Assembly (NCBI RefSeq): GCF_016595415.1
Contig: NZ_JAENIO010000008.1
Location: 1-64,000 of the forward strand
Direction of reading: 5' to 3'
Source of the DNA: Roseibacillus ishigakijimensis
GTDB lineage: Bacteria; Verrucomicrobiota; Verrucomicrobiia; Verrucomicrobiales; Akkermansiaceae
Length of the DNA: 64,000 nt
Made by a program: the position numbers and the translations under genes. Positions 42,958 through 52,270 of this stretch are shown in pieces (the first letter of the stretch is position 1; each line of letters starts with the position of its first letter). The notes below the pieces were generated by a model. It saw only the letters and a program-made list of their open reading frames with translations, did no database searches and had not been told where the DNA came from.

Positions 42958-44121
42958 ATGAAAGTTTTGGCAGGTAAGAAAGTGGTCATCCTGGGGTCGA
43001 CTGGCTCCATCGGGGAGAGCGCGCTCAAGGTGGCTCGTGAACTGGGTGGCGATAAAATGCAAGTGGTCGGCCTCGCCGCCGGGACCCGGCATGAGCAGCT
43101 GGCGGCCCAAGCTCGCGAGTTTGGCGTTCAGGATCTCTGCATCTACGATGAGTCCCGCGCGCCGGAGCTGAAGGTGCTGGTGCCCGGGGCCCGGGTGCGG
43201 GCGGGAGCCGAAGGCTTGCGCGAGCTGGCTACCCTCACCGAGGCCGATATGATTCTTGTCTCCATCGTCGGCACGGCCGGCCTCCAGCCCACCCTCGCTG
43301 CCATTGAGGCAGGTAAGGATTTGGCGATTGCGAGTAAGGAGATTCTCGTCATGGCCGGGGACATCGTGATGACTGCCGCTCGCGAGAAAGGGGTCGCGGT
43401 GCTGCCGGTCGATAGCGAACACAATGCGATTTTCCAATGTCTGGCCGGGCAAAGGGCGGATGCGGTGAGTCGACTTATCCTCACCGCTTCGGGCGGGCCT
43501 TTCCGCCAATGGGAGAAAGAGAAGCTCTCCAGCGTCACTCTGGCGCAAGCCCTCAAGCATCCCACTTGGACCATGGGGCAGAAGATCACCATCGATTCGG
43601 CCACCATGTTCAACAAGGGCTTGGAAATGATCGAGGCCCGCTGGCTTTTTGGAGTGGGCATGGAGCGGGTGGACGTGATTGTCCATCCCCAGAGTATTGT
43701 GCACTCCATGGTGGAATTCCTCGATGGCAGCGTCCTGGCCCAGCTCAGCACGACCGACATGTGCTTTCCCATTCAGTATGCCGTCACTTGGCCAGAGCGT
43801 TGTCCCACCGGGCTCAAGCCTCTTGATTTTGCCGAATTGGCGAAGCTCGAATTTGAAGCCGTGCGCGAGGATGCCTTTCCCGCAGTGAGGTTGGCGCGGG
43901 AAGCGGGGCTCGCGGGTGGTTGTCTGCCCGCGGTGTTGAATGCAGCCAATGAAGTGGCGGTAGCGGCCTTTGTGGAGGGTCGACTGGGCTTCACCGCCAT
44001 CGCCGGAGTGGTGGAAGCCACCATGGACCAGCTCGCTGACCACGCGGGGGAGACCTTGCCGGAAATCCTCGCTGCTGATGCGCGGGCTCGCGAAGAGGCT
44101 CAGGCGCGCTTGCCGCACTGA
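42958..44121 (+). CDS. dxr: 1-deoxy-D-xylulose 5-phosphate reductoisomerase
   Basis: Dxr (IspC) carries out the NADPH-dependent second step of the MEP isoprenoid pathway. The 387-residue protein has the nucleotide motif GSTGSIGESAL at the N-terminus, LAIASKEILVMAG, the metal and substrate residues in PVDSEHNAIFQ, and SGGPFR and WTMGQKITIDSATMFNKGLE. Length and order are standard. It directly follows cdsA, as in many bacteria; rseP, a common next gene, is absent and a terminator follows. Confidence 0.97.
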   Translation: MKVLAGKKVVILGSTGSIGESALKVARELGGDKMQVVGLAAGTRHEQLAAQAREFGVQDLCIYDESRAPELKVLVPGARVRAGAEGLRELATLTEADMILVSIVGTAGLQPTLAAIEAGKDLAIASKEILVMAGDIVMTAAREKGVAVLPVDSEHNAIFQCLAGQRADAVSRLILTASGGPFRQWEKEKLSSVTLAQALKHPTWTMGQKITIDSATMFNKGLEMIEARWLFGVGMERVDVIVHPQSIVHSMVEFLDGSVLAQLSTTDMCFPIQYAVTWPERCPTGLKPLDFAELAKLEFEAVREDAFPAVRLAREAGLAGGCLPAVLNAANEVAVAAFVEGRLGFTAIAGVVEATMDQLADHAGETLPEILAADARAREEAQARLPH

Positions 44122-44142
44122 CGGTTCTCCGGCCGTTAGCCA

Positions 44143-44176
44143 GTGCCCTTGCAAAGTGCAGGGCGCTGCCGTTTTT
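44143..44176 (+). terminator. Terminator after dxr
   Basis: GTGCCCTTGCA and TGCAGGGCGC pair around AAG with one bulged T, and TTTTT follows after five bases. It lies about 20 bp past the dxr stop. Confidence 0.65.
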
Positions 44177-44357
44177 GCCCAGCCGCTTTGCACGGTGCGG
44201 GGATTTTGGCGAGGAGAAGGTGCTCCAAGGGAAGAGGAGGGGGCTCCTTTTTGTTGGCTCACGGTCAGATGGTTGTGTTTTTCTCGGGCTGTTTTCGGTA
44301 GGAGATGGCATAGCGGAAGCAATAGGGATTTCACCAATCATGAATGTCCCTTTTGCT

Positions 44358-44573
44358 ATGAAACAGCATCCTCTTCTTTCCCTCCCCGCAGTCGCTATCC
44401 TGAGCACTCTTGTCTTCGCCTCATGCTCTACTATGAGCGACCCGGAGGCTGACGAAGCCTCACCCGCGACGGTCATGGTTTCCCCCGAGCCTGCGGTTGC
44501 TCCCGAAACCTTGCCGGCCCCGAGCACCCCGGCGGGCACGACCAAAAGCACCACCACCACTTACGAACGTTAA
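44358..44573 (+). CDS. Small lipoprotein upstream of the VWA gene
   Basis: A 71-residue protein starting MKQHPLLSLPAVAILSTLVF and a lipobox ending ASC, so it should be lipidated at that cysteine and membrane-anchored. The rest is Pro/Ser/Thr/Ala-rich and unstructured, ending in a Thr run. An ATG 18 nt earlier is possible. It sits 36 bp before the VWA-protein gene on the same strand and may be cotranscribed. No function can be given. Confidence 0.7.
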   Translation: MKQHPLLSLPAVAILSTLVFASCSTMSDPEADEASPATVMVSPEPAVAPETLPAPSTPAGTTKSTTTTYER

Positions 44574-44609
44574 TTTCTTTCGCGAAAAAAACCTAAAACC
44601 CGAAACAAC

Positions 44610-46289
44610 ATGAAAGCAAAATTCTTCCTCAACCCATCGCTTCCTCTTGGTTTGGTCACCTTCGCGGCTGGCTGCCTGAGCGCCTTCGCGGCCACTCTGA
44701 AAGCCCCCGCTACGGCTGTGATCGGAGAAGAGGTCCTCGTCGAATACTCTGGAGAAGGGCCCGACAATGGACGCCTGACCTTGGGCGATCCCAACGGGCA
44801 ACCCTTGCGGGGGGCCAATCCGGCGGAACTCTCGGGCGAAGAAACAGGCTCGGTCGATCTCCTCATGCCGGACAGCCCCGGCACTTACACCATTCTCTAC
44901 TATGCGGGGGACGAGCTGCTGACTAGTCGCGAAATTGTCGTCACCCCGGTCACCGTCACCTTGCAAGCTGCGCGTAAAGCGGCCCCTGCGCAACCTCTGC
45001 CTGTGAAGTGGGTGGGTCCCAACGACGAGGGGGACGAGCTTGCCTTGCGCGATGGCGATGGCGCCATCGTGACCCGGAAGCCGTTGGAAGGAGAGGGCAA
45101 GCGCGGATCTCTTTCGCTGCCCATGCCCGCCGAGCCTGGTATCTACGAACTGGTTTACCTCTCCCAAGATGATTTCCTTGGCCACCTGCCCATCGAAATC
45201 ACCCCGGAGGTGGCCGTGACTCCCGACACCGCCCCTCCCAAAGCGACCTTGCAGACCCCTGCCACGGTTGCGGGAGGCTACGACTTTGAAGTGGTTTGGA
45301 AAGGCCCGGCAGCGTGGGATGACCGCCTTGTTCTCGTCACCTCAGAGGACCCGGAAGAAGTTTTGGAATACACTTTCCTCAACCCCGCCACCTCCCGCGC
45401 CGTGCTCTCCGCCCCCGTGCAACCGGGAAGCTATCAGGTGCAATACCGCGATGCGGCCGGCCTTGTCTTGGTGGAGCAGACCCTGCAAGTGACCGATCCC
45501 CCCGGGGACCTGACCGAGGTCATGGTGCGGGCGCAGGACACTCTGACCTTTGCCGAAGAATCCTCGGTGCATGTTATTCTTGACGCCTCGGGGAGCATGC
45601 TAAAAGGCGAGGGAGACGAAGAGCGCATTGATTTGGCAAAAGAGACCCTCATTTCCTTCATGGAGGAGAATGTCCCGGCCGGCACTCTCTTTTCGCTCCG
45701 GGTCTTTGGCCACTTGGAAAAAGGCAGTTGCGAAAGTGAACTGATCATCCCTCCCGCTCCCTTGGACGTGACTGGAATGAAGCCACTGGTGGAGGAAATC
45801 GAAGCCATCAATCTGGCCAAAACCCCTCTCGCGGCGTCCTTGACCAAAGTGCCTCAGGATTTGGCCGGAGTGAGCGGAGCCCGCACCGTGATTCTACTCA
45901 CTGACGGGGAAGAAACCTGCGAGGGAGACCCGGCGGCCGTTATCCGCGAATTGCGTTCGGAGGGCACGGATGTGCGCGTCAACATCGTGGGCTACGGCAT
46001 TGAGGAACGCGAAGTGCGGGAGAATTTCGAAAGCTGGGCCGCCATTGGGGATGGTCGCTACTTTGATGCTCCCGAGCCGGTGGAACTCTCCGGCGCTCTT
46101 CAGGGAGCGGTGGCCGTGCCCTATGCCATTTATTCCGGAGAAAACCTTGTCGCCAGCGGAGTCTCCGGCCGCACCCGGCTCGAGCTGGCTCCTGGCGAAT
46201 ACGAAGTGGTCTGGACCGGTCCCACCGGCGAAGTGCGCAAAGGCTTTGCCGTGGTCGCCGGGGAAGCCACCGAGATTCTCATTCCCTAA
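44610..46289 (+). CDS. Secreted von Willebrand factor A protein with repeated beta domains
   Basis: The 559-residue protein has a signal peptide ending near the AFAA of LGLVTFAAGCLSAFAA. Three similar beta-sandwich repeats of 80-95 residues follow (about 28-115, 116-205, 210-305), each opening with L(K/Q)AP-like segments and ending with PG-x-Y-x-(V/I)-x-Y. A VWA domain (about 318-500) has the metal-ion adhesion motif DASGSM at D325 and LLTDGEETCEGD. A last short domain repeats the PGEYEVVW pattern. Such proteins bind ligands outside the cytoplasm via Mg2+. It is probably paired with the preceding lipoprotein. Confidence 0.85.
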   Translation: MKAKFFLNPSLPLGLVTFAAGCLSAFAATLKAPATAVIGEEVLVEYSGEGPDNGRLTLGDPNGQPLRGANPAELSGEETGSVDLLMPDSPGTYTILYYAGDELLTSREIVVTPVTVTLQAARKAAPAQPLPVKWVGPNDEGDELALRDGDGAIVTRKPLEGEGKRGSLSLPMPAEPGIYELVYLSQDDFLGHLPIEITPEVAVTPDTAPPKATLQTPATVAGGYDFEVVWKGPAAWDDRLVLVTSEDPEEVLEYTFLNPATSRAVLSAPVQPGSYQVQYRDAAGLVLVEQTLQVTDPPGDLTEVMVRAQDTLTFAEESSVHVILDASGSMLKGEGDEERIDLAKETLISFMEENVPAGTLFSLRVFGHLEKGSCESELIIPPAPLDVTGMKPLVEEIEAINLAKTPLAASLTKVPQDLAGVSGARTVILLTDGEETCEGDPAAVIRELRSEGTDVRVNIVGYGIEEREVRENFESWAAIGDGRYFDAPEPVELSGALQGAVAVPYAIYSGENLVASGVSGRTRLELAPGEYEVVWTGPTGEVRKGFAVVAGEATEILIP

Positions 46290-46315
46290 TTTCTTTCCAA
46301 GCGTGTGTTGTATGG

Positions 46316-46343
46316 GCCCGGACTTGCGTGAGCAGGTCCGGGC
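46316..46343. terminator. Hairpin between the convergent VWA and rarA genes
   Basis: A 12-bp stem (46316-46327 with 46332-46343, one G-T pair) closed by a GTGA tetraloop lies between convergent stop codons. The T-rich stretch after it (TTGCTTGCTTTC) is imperfect. It probably terminates one or both genes. Confidence 0.65.
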
Positions 46344-46353
46344 TTGCTTGCTT

Positions 46354-47703
46354 TCAGGCCTCGGGGCGCTGCTGGGATCGCCAGTAGTCGAGGCGCTCCG
46401 CGATGCGCTTTTCCATGCCGTTTTTACTGGGTTCGTAGTATGTCCGGCCTTCCGGGAGATAGGCTTGGGGGGTGAAGTTCCCTTCGTAGTCGTGGGAGTA
46501 GAGATAGTTCATCGCGGCGGTGTCGGCCCCCGACAAGGTGGCGATTTTTTTGCGGAAGCGGGTTTGCAAGTGAGCGGGGACGGCCAGGGTCTTGTTGGCG
46601 GCGACATCGGCCAGGGCGGCACCCAAAGCGGCGTAAGCCGAGTTCGACTTGGGGGCGGTGGCCAGATGCACGGTGGCGTGGGCGAGGGGAATGCGCCCCT
46701 CCGGCATGCCGACGAATTCCAGCGCTTGCTGGGCGGCGATGGCGACTTGCAGGGCGCTGGAGTCCGCCAGTCCGATATCTTCCGAGGCGGCGATGACCAG
46801 ACGGCGCGCAATGAAGCGCGGGTCCTCTCCGGCAGTCAGCATCTTGGCCAGCCAATAAAGGGCCGCGTCGGGGTCGGAACCACGGATGGATTTGATGAAG
46901 GCTGAAATGGTGTCGTAGTGTTGATCGCCATCGGCGTCGTAGAGGACCGCTTTTTGTTGGATGGATTCTTCCGCCACTGCGAGATCGAGGAGAATTTTTT
47001 CCTCTTGCGGGGAAGAGAGGACCGCCAGTTCCAGGGCCGTGAGAGCCTTGCGGGCATCGCCATCGGCTTTTTCGGCCAAGTGGCGGAGGGCGTCCTCCTG
47101 GGCTTCGATTTCATAGTGCCCGAGCCCGCGTTCCGCATCGGCAATCGCAGTGCGCAGGAGATCGACGATGTCTGCCGTGCTGAGGTGTTCGAGCTGGAAA
47201 ACTTGCGAGCGGGAGACCAGCGGTGAGTTAATGTAAAAGTAAGGATTGTGGGTGGTGGCTCCGATGAAGCGCACCGTGCCCCGCTCAAGATGGGGGAGGA
47301 GCACGTCCTGCTGGGCTTTGTTGAAACGATGGATCTCGTCGATGAAGAGAATCGTCGTTTCATTGCGCAGCTTCTGCCAAGAGGCCGCTTGCTCGATTTT
47401 GGCTCGAATCTCCGCCACATTGGATTCCACCCCGTTCAGCGCCTCGAAGCGGGAGCCCGTGCTGCGGGCGATGACGGTGGCCAGAGTGGTCTTGCCCGTG
47501 CCGGGAGGGCCGTAGAAAATCAGGGAGGAAAAGCGGTCGGACTCAATGGCGCGGCGAAGCAATTTTCCTTCCGCGAGGATGTGGTCCTGCCCACGCACCT
47601 CGGCCAGGCTGCGTGGTCTCATGCGGGCTGCCAGAGGCTGATGAGGGTCAACCGCATGGGAGGGCGGTGGAGAGTGGCTATCGCTGCCAAAGAGGTCGGA
47701 CAT
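46354..47703 (-). CDS. rarA: Replication-associated recombination protein A (RarA/MgsA, AAA ATPase)
   Basis: RarA acts at stalled replication forks with SSB and clamp-loader-like chemistry. The 449-residue product begins MSDLFGSD, then PLAARMRPRSLAEVRGQDHI, the Walker A FYGPPGTGKTTLA, Walker B LFIDEIHRFNKAQQD, sensor 1 region GATTHNPYF, and the C-terminal tetramerization domain with EDIGLADSSALQVA. The start is the ATG at 47703; the longer frame towards 48111 is antisense to the ACT gene. It is divergent from the ACT-domain gene with an 88-bp gap. Confidence 0.95.
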   Translation of the reverse strand: MSDLFGSDSHSPPPSHAVDPHQPLAARMRPRSLAEVRGQDHILAEGKLLRRAIESDRFSSLIFYGPPGTGKTTLATVIARSTGSRFEALNGVESNVAEIRAKIEQAASWQKLRNETTILFIDEIHRFNKAQQDVLLPHLERGTVRFIGATTHNPYFYINSPLVSRSQVFQLEHLSTADIVDLLRTAIADAERGLGHYEIEAQEDALRHLAEKADGDARKALTALELAVLSSPQEEKILLDLAVAEESIQQKAVLYDADGDQHYDTISAFIKSIRGSDPDAALYWLAKMLTAGEDPRFIARRLVIAASEDIGLADSSALQVAIAAQQALEFVGMPEGRIPLAHATVHLATAPKSNSAYAALGAALADVAANKTLAVPAHLQTRFRKKIATLSGADTAAMNYLYSHDYEGNFTPQAYLPEGRTYYEPSKNGMEKRIAERLDYWRSQQRPEA

Positions 47704-47791
47704 GGGGCCAGTCTGCACCGAACTGAGGCCGGGGCCAATCGCGAAGGGGGCTGGTATTTGTCGTCCCTCTGTTCTAGAACGTCCCCCGACA

Positions 47792-48253
47792 ATGGTGGTG
47801 AAACAAGAGACGCTGCGTCCGGGCGAGCCCGTGCGACAATTTTCCGTTTTATTGGCGAACCGTGCGGGAGCTCTGGTTTCCCTAACCCATCTCCTCAAGC
47901 GCGAGCACATTGAGTTGCTGGGAATCAGTGTGCAAGACTCGCGCGATGCCACCGTGGCCCGCCTGGTATTGAGCGATCCCGATGGCGCGGAGGCTCTTTT
48001 CATGGAAAAAGGCATCCCCCACACCGTCAGCGAGCTGGTGGTGGTGGGCTTCCGGGAAGTGGGGGAGGACTTGCTCAAGTGCCTCGACACCCTGCGCCTT
48101 GCCGAGGTCAATATCGACTTTGCCTACGGTCTTCTTCCCCATCCCAAGGGGTTGACCCTGATGGCTTTTCATCTCGATGACGGCGACTTCGCGGCGAATG
48201 TGCTGCACTCCGCCGGCTTCAAGGTCCTGAATCAACAAGAGCTCAGCCGATAG
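47792..48253 (+). CDS. Double ACT-domain protein
   Basis: The 153-residue protein consists of two ACT-like units: residues about 14-80 with VLLANRAGALVSLTHLLKRE and about 85-150 with the segment LRLAEVNIDFAYGLLPHPKG. ACT domains bind small ligands, often amino acids. There is no catalytic domain, so it is a stand-alone sensor-type protein. The ATG at 47792 marks the start of homology. The genes around it (rarA, ADP-ribosylglycohydrolase fusion) give no clue to the ligand. Confidence 0.8.
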   Translation: MVVKQETLRPGEPVRQFSVLLANRAGALVSLTHLLKREHIELLGISVQDSRDATVARLVLSDPDGAEALFMEKGIPHTVSELVVVGFREVGEDLLKCLDTLRLAEVNIDFAYGLLPHPKGLTLMAFHLDDGDFAANVLHSAGFKVLNQQELSR

Positions 48254-48277
48254 CGGAGGCAGGGTGATTCGGGTGGC

Positions 48278-49954
48278 CTAGAGGCGCACCCAACTGGCGA
48301 TGAATTGGGCCGCTTGCCGTGCTTCTTCGGCGTCGGTGAGGAGGTGATCGGCTCGGTCGAGGGAGAGAAAGGATTTGGGGTGCTTGGCCGCCGAGTAGAT
48401 TTCGCCCGCGTTTTCCAAGCCCACAATCTCATCCATGGGCGAGTGCATCACCAGGAGGCGGCGCCCCAGCCGGGCAATGCGCTGCTCTTGGTCATGACCT
48501 TCCAGATCGGTGAGAAAACGGCTGCCGATGCGGAAGTTGCGCCCGGCTAGAGTCACCTCTGCTTCTCCTTTGCTCTCGATTTCACTCAAATCCATCTCGA
48601 AGAGGTGGGTCACGTGACCCGGATCGAAAGGAGCTCCAATGGTCGCGACGTGGGTGCACTCGGGCACCTCGCCAGCGGCAGCCAGCACGGCCGCTCCCCC
48701 CAGGGAGTGGCCGATGAGCAGGGCCGGGGCCATGAAGTGCTCGCGAAGGTGGTTGGCCGCCGCGACCAGATCTTCGACATTGGAAAGGAAGGAGGTGTTG
48801 GCAAAGTCGCCCTCCGATTGACCGAGACCGGTGAAGTCAAAGCGTAAGGTGGCGATGCCCCGGGCCGCCAAGGCGCGGGAAATGGCGGTGGCCGCGCGGG
48901 AGGATTTGCCGCAGGTGAAACAGTGCGCGAAGAGGGCGTAGCCTCGGGGTTGTTCTCCGGGCAGCTCCAGCCGGGCATCCAGGGAGTCGCCATTGGCTCC
49001 GGTGAAGGTCACTTTGCGGGCGCTGGTTTTGGGGGCCAGAATGAGTTGCTCCAGAGCAGAGAGGGTTTCGTGGGCCTCCAGCCGGTTCCAGAGATCGAGG
49101 GGAATCTCGCACCCGGCGGCAGTCAGCAAGAGCGCTTGGGGAATGGCCCGCGCGGAGTTGTCGCCTCCGGCCAGAATGTTCTCCGACAGGCTGGCGAGAA
49201 AGCCCTCTGCACTGGGGTCGGCCCCTTGCTGGTGCCAGCGCAAGGCAAAGTAGAGGGTGGCCGGGAAGGCTTCTGGGATGTGGCAGGTGAGCCCGAAGTC
49301 CGCCGCCACTTGGGAGGGGTCTTCACTGCTGAGAGCTCCCCGGGCTTTTTGCAGCCACTCGCGGGCCGGGAGATCGGCGTAGTCGCTGGCGGCTGCTTTC
49401 TCCAGGGCTGCGGGCAGATCCGCGCCCTCTTGCAGCGCGGTGACCGCGCGCACAAAAAATTCGGCGGAATCCACCACCGAGCCATCGCCGTGGGTGAGAG
49501 CGGTTTGCTCGCGGGCGGCCTGGATGCGGTCTTCCAAGGAGCCCTTGCCGGCGAAAAGCGCAGGCACAAAGCGGGAAGCTCCCGCTAGATCATTGGAGTC
49601 AGAGGCTGGCTTTTCCGCCCCGGCGGCCATGTTTTCGAGAGTGCCTTTGGTCGCTCCATCCACATAGCCATCGTAGTCGCTCATCCCGGCCTGCCACAGG
49701 GCGTGAAAGACCGGGAGCGACCATTGGGGCGTGGCCACCACGGCCTGTGCCACCATCACCATCTGGTCCCCGTAGTGGGTGAACTGGCCTTTCTTACGAT
49801 TGGGGTGGTAATTGGAGCGGGGGTCGTCGAAGTCGCGCACCCCCTCGGGATAGAGCCGGGCTACTTTGCCCTGATTGTAGATCCAGTGGGAGCCGAGGGA
49901 GAGCGCGTCGGCCAGAAAAGCGGAACGGAAAATGTTAGAAGAGAACGGAATCAT
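48278..49954 (-). CDS. Fusion of an ADP-ribosylglycohydrolase-like domain and an alpha/beta-hydrolase
   Basis: The 558-residue product has two enzymes in one chain. Residues about 5-280 resemble ADP-ribosylglycohydrolases: [15 protein letters not shown] replaces the usual GDALG start, [12 protein letters not shown] follows, and [13 protein letters not shown] is in the place of the metal-binding GGDTDT motif. Residues about 300-555 are an alpha/beta-hydrolase: HCFTCGKSS oxyanion part, [12 protein letters not shown], nucleophile in IGHSLGGAA, acid in MDEIVG, and histidine in DRADHLL. The first half may remove ADP-ribose and the second an ester or peptide; the substrates are unknown. The ATG at 49954 fits homology. 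It is divergent from the prepilin peptidase gene. Confidence 0.82.
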   Translation of the reverse strand: MIPFSSNIFRSAFLADALSLGSHWIYNQGKVARLYPEGVRDFDDPRSNYHPNRKKGQFTHYGDQMVMVAQAVVATPQWSLPVFHALWQAGMSDYDGYVDGATKGTLENMAAGAEKPASDSNDLAGASRFVPALFAGKGSLEDRIQAAREQTALTHGDGSVVDSAEFFVRAVTALQEGADLPAALEKAAASDYADLPAREWLQKARGALSSEDPSQVAADFGLTCHIPEAFPATLYFALRWHQQGADPSAEGFLASLSENILAGGDNSARAIPQALLLTAAGCEIPLDLWNRLEAHETLSALEQLILAPKTSARKVTFTGANGDSLDARLELPGEQPRGYALFAHCFTCGKSSRAATAISRALAARGIATLRFDFTGLGQSEGDFANTSFLSNVEDLVAAANHLREHFMAPALLIGHSLGGAAVLAAAGEVPECTHVATIGAPFDPGHVTHLFEMDLSEIESKGEAEVTLAGRNFRIGSRFLTDLEGHDQEQRIARLGRRLLVMHSPMDEIVGLENAGEIYSAAKHPKSFLSLDRADHLLTDAEEARQAAQFIASWVRL

Positions 49955-50059
49955 AGCGGAACGTATCATTCCCAACTTTGCGGCGAGCGCAACCTGATTT
50001 CGTGTGAACGAAGATCGCGCTGGGGTTGACCGGGGCTTTTGCCCTAGGCTGCCCGCGCA

Positions 50060-51199
50060 ATGATGGCTTGGGACGGCGTTTTCTGGTGGTCGGTGGTGAT
50101 TCTGGTCGGAGCCTGTGTGGGCTCGTTCCTCAATGTGGTGATTTATCGCGTTCCGCGCGGCCTCTCGGTCAATCAACCCAAGCGGTCCTATTGCCCGGGT
50201 TGTGAGAAGCCCATCCCCTGGTTCCGCAATTTGCCCCTCGTGACTTGGCTTTGGCAGCGGGGGAAATGCGCGGAGTGCGGGATGCGCATTCCCTTCCGCT
50301 ACTTTCTAGTTGAGCTGCTCACCGTTGCTCTGTGGGCGCTCGCCTGGAAGTTGGTGGGGGCGGCCGGTTACCCCGGGGAAGCCTTCCTTCTAATTGTTTT
50401 TCTCACCCTGCTCATCGCCATTTCCTTCATTGATGCCGAGCACTACATCATCCCGGTCCTCATGACCTGGGTGGGCTCCGCGATAGCCATTGCAGGGGCG
50501 GTCTTTTTTCCCGAGTTGGTGACCCTGGCCAAGGGAATCCGGGTGTGGCCGCAGGGTTGGCAGGAGGCCCTGCTCGGCTTTGCCGCTGGCTATGCCATCC
50601 TGCAGCTGGTCGTCTGGGGCGGCAAGCTGGCCTTCGGGCGCCAGCGTTTCACCTACGACAAACCCGTGGCGTGGCATCTGCGCGAACCTCTAGACGAGGA
50701 GGCTCTCGAAACTCCCGAGGGACAGCTGTGCTTTGTGGTCGAGGGGGAGCCCTACACTTGGGGAGAGATGTTTTATCGTCCCACCGATAAGCTGCTGGTG
50801 ACGGGTGGGGACTTCCTCGTCGATGGCAAAGAGGTCGCTGGTGAAAGTCTCGTCATTCGCGAGGATCGGGTCGAGATTGGGAGCGAGACTTATCTCATCG
50901 AAGACCTGTTCTCTTTGTCTGGGATGACCACCGAGGTGGTGCGTCCCCGGGAAGCGATGGGTGGGGGAGATCCGCCCTTGTTGGCGATGATTGGGGCCTT
51001 CCTCGGCTGGCCTGCGGTGCTCTTCACTCTCTTTTGTTCTTCTCTCTACGCCCTTGTGGCCGCTCTCCTGCTGCGGGTGGGTTTGGGCAAACCTCTTCCC
51101 TTCGGTCCCTTTCTTGCCCTCGCCGGTCTGACCTGGGCCTTTGGGGGCTGGCAACTTTGGGAATGGTATCTGGGCTTGATGTCCTTCGGTCGCTCTTGA
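50060..51199 (+). CDS. Prepilin peptidase / N-methyltransferase (A24 family) with a large insert
   Basis: The 379-residue protein should cleave and methylate type IV pilin-like precursors at the inner membrane. It has the N-terminal domain with [14 protein letters not shown] and the zinc cysteines [11 protein letters not shown] and [11 protein letters not shown]. The first catalytic aspartate is in [11 protein letters not shown] and the second in [17 protein letters not shown]. Between them, residues about 190-285 form a hydrophilic, beta-rich insert ([20 protein letters not shown]) not found in the compact enzyme. The second motif reads GGGDPP and not GxGDxK. Start ATG at 50060 or 50063. No pilus gene adjoins. 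Confidence 0.88.
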   Translation: MMAWDGVFWWSVVILVGACVGSFLNVVIYRVPRGLSVNQPKRSYCPGCEKPIPWFRNLPLVTWLWQRGKCAECGMRIPFRYFLVELLTVALWALAWKLVGAAGYPGEAFLLIVFLTLLIAISFIDAEHYIIPVLMTWVGSAIAIAGAVFFPELVTLAKGIRVWPQGWQEALLGFAAGYAILQLVVWGGKLAFGRQRFTYDKPVAWHLREPLDEEALETPEGQLCFVVEGEPYTWGEMFYRPTDKLLVTGGDFLVDGKEVAGESLVIREDRVEIGSETYLIEDLFSLSGMTTEVVRPREAMGGGDPPLLAMIGAFLGWPAVLFTLFCSSLYALVAALLLRVGLGKPLPFGPFLALAGLTWAFGGWQLWEWYLGLMSFGRS

Positions 51200-51302
51200 C
51201 CAACCGGATGGGTGGAGTTTTTGGGCTGGAAAGCGAGTTGGAAGAGAATTTTTCTCGCCAGGGGAGCCCGGGGGTTTTAGGAGGCGGGTAATCAGATAGA
51301 GA

Positions 51303-52223
51303 ATGCTTGCGATTATCTTTGGAATGGTGCTCCTTTATTTTGGGGCCGAGGGACTTGTCAGAGGAAGTGCCCGCCTTGCGGCTCGCTTTGGGATCCCGCC
51401 TCTCATCATCGGTTTGACCATTGTGGCTTTTGGCACCAGTGCACCCGAATTAACCGTTAGTCTCTCCGCCGCCTTGCGCGGAGCAGGGGATGTGGCGGTG
51501 GGAAATGCCTTGGGTTCGAATATCTTTAATATTGCGGTCATTCTCGGTCTGACGGCGCTCATTCAGCCCCCTCGCGTTCATCAGGACCTGATCCGGCGGG
51601 AAATCCCTTTTCTCATCGTGGTGACCCTGTTGGCTTGTGGTTTGGTGGCAGGAGGGGGGATTTCCCGCCTTGCCGGGGGGCTTCTTTTCCTTCTTCTCTG
51701 CGCCTACACCGCTTTTTCCATCCGCCAAGGCAGACGCTCGGGCGAGGAGGAGGAAGGGAGTGGTCCTGCCGAGCGCACGCCCTTGTGGCAATGCGCACTC
51801 TTCATCGTGCTGGGCCTGGCCGTGCTGGTCGCAGGCTCCCATCTCTTCGTGCTGGGGGCGGTGGAGGTGGCCCGCGGCTTCGGGGTCTCGGAGGCGGTCA
51901 TCGGCTTGACCATTGTCGCCGCCGGAACCAGTTTGCCCGAGCTGGCCACCAGCGTGGTGGCCGCCGTCAAAAAGGAGGCCGATGTCGCCATTGGCAATAT
52001 CGTGGGCTCCAATATCTTCAATATCCTCTGCATTCTCGGCCTCACCGCAGTGGTGAGCCCGCTGGAGGTGGTCGGCATCGGTCTGCGCGATGCCCTCGTG
52101 ATGCTGGCCTTCAGCGTGGTGTTGCTTCCCTTTGCCTGGAGCCAAAAGTCAATTTCCCGCTGGGAAGGTGGCTTTTTCCTTCTCGCCTACGGGGGCTACC
52201 TCGCGCTTTTGTGGCCGCGATGA
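51303..52223 (+). CDS. Calcium/sodium antiporter (CaCA family, YrbG-like)
   Basis: The 306-residue inner-membrane protein has ten helices in two inverted halves. Each half contains an alpha-repeat with the ion-binding acidic residue: GTSAPELTVSLSAALRG with GNALGSNIFNIAVILG, and GTSLPELATSVVAAVKK with GNIVGSNIFNILCILG. It exchanges Ca2+ for Na+ or H+. Start ATG at 51303, 103 bp after the prepilin peptidase gene. It is followed 47 bp later by the BamD-like lipoprotein gene, an arrangement reminiscent of yrbG next to lipopolysaccharide genes. Confidence 0.95.
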   Translation: MLAIIFGMVLLYFGAEGLVRGSARLAARFGIPPLIIGLTIVAFGTSAPELTVSLSAALRGAGDVAVGNALGSNIFNIAVILGLTALIQPPRVHQDLIRREIPFLIVVTLLACGLVAGGGISRLAGGLLFLLLCAYTAFSIRQGRRSGEEEEGSGPAERTPLWQCALFIVLGLAVLVAGSHLFVLGAVEVARGFGVSEAVIGLTIVAAGTSLPELATSVVAAVKKEADVAIGNIVGSNIFNILCILGLTAVVSPLEVVGIGLRDALVMLAFSVVLLPFAWSQKSISRWEGGFFLLAYGGYLALLWPR

Positions 52224-52270
52224 TGGTTTTCCCGCTTGGAAGGGAGGCCGATTGCCTCCATGTTCGGGGC

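Noticed and set aside
42124-44337. 737-residue minus-strand frame
   Set aside because: It is antisense to cdsA and dxr and has no recognisable domain.
51635-52270. Upstream extension of the BamD-like gene
   Set aside because: It is an out-of-phase reading of the antiporter gene; the lipoprotein signal starts at 52271.
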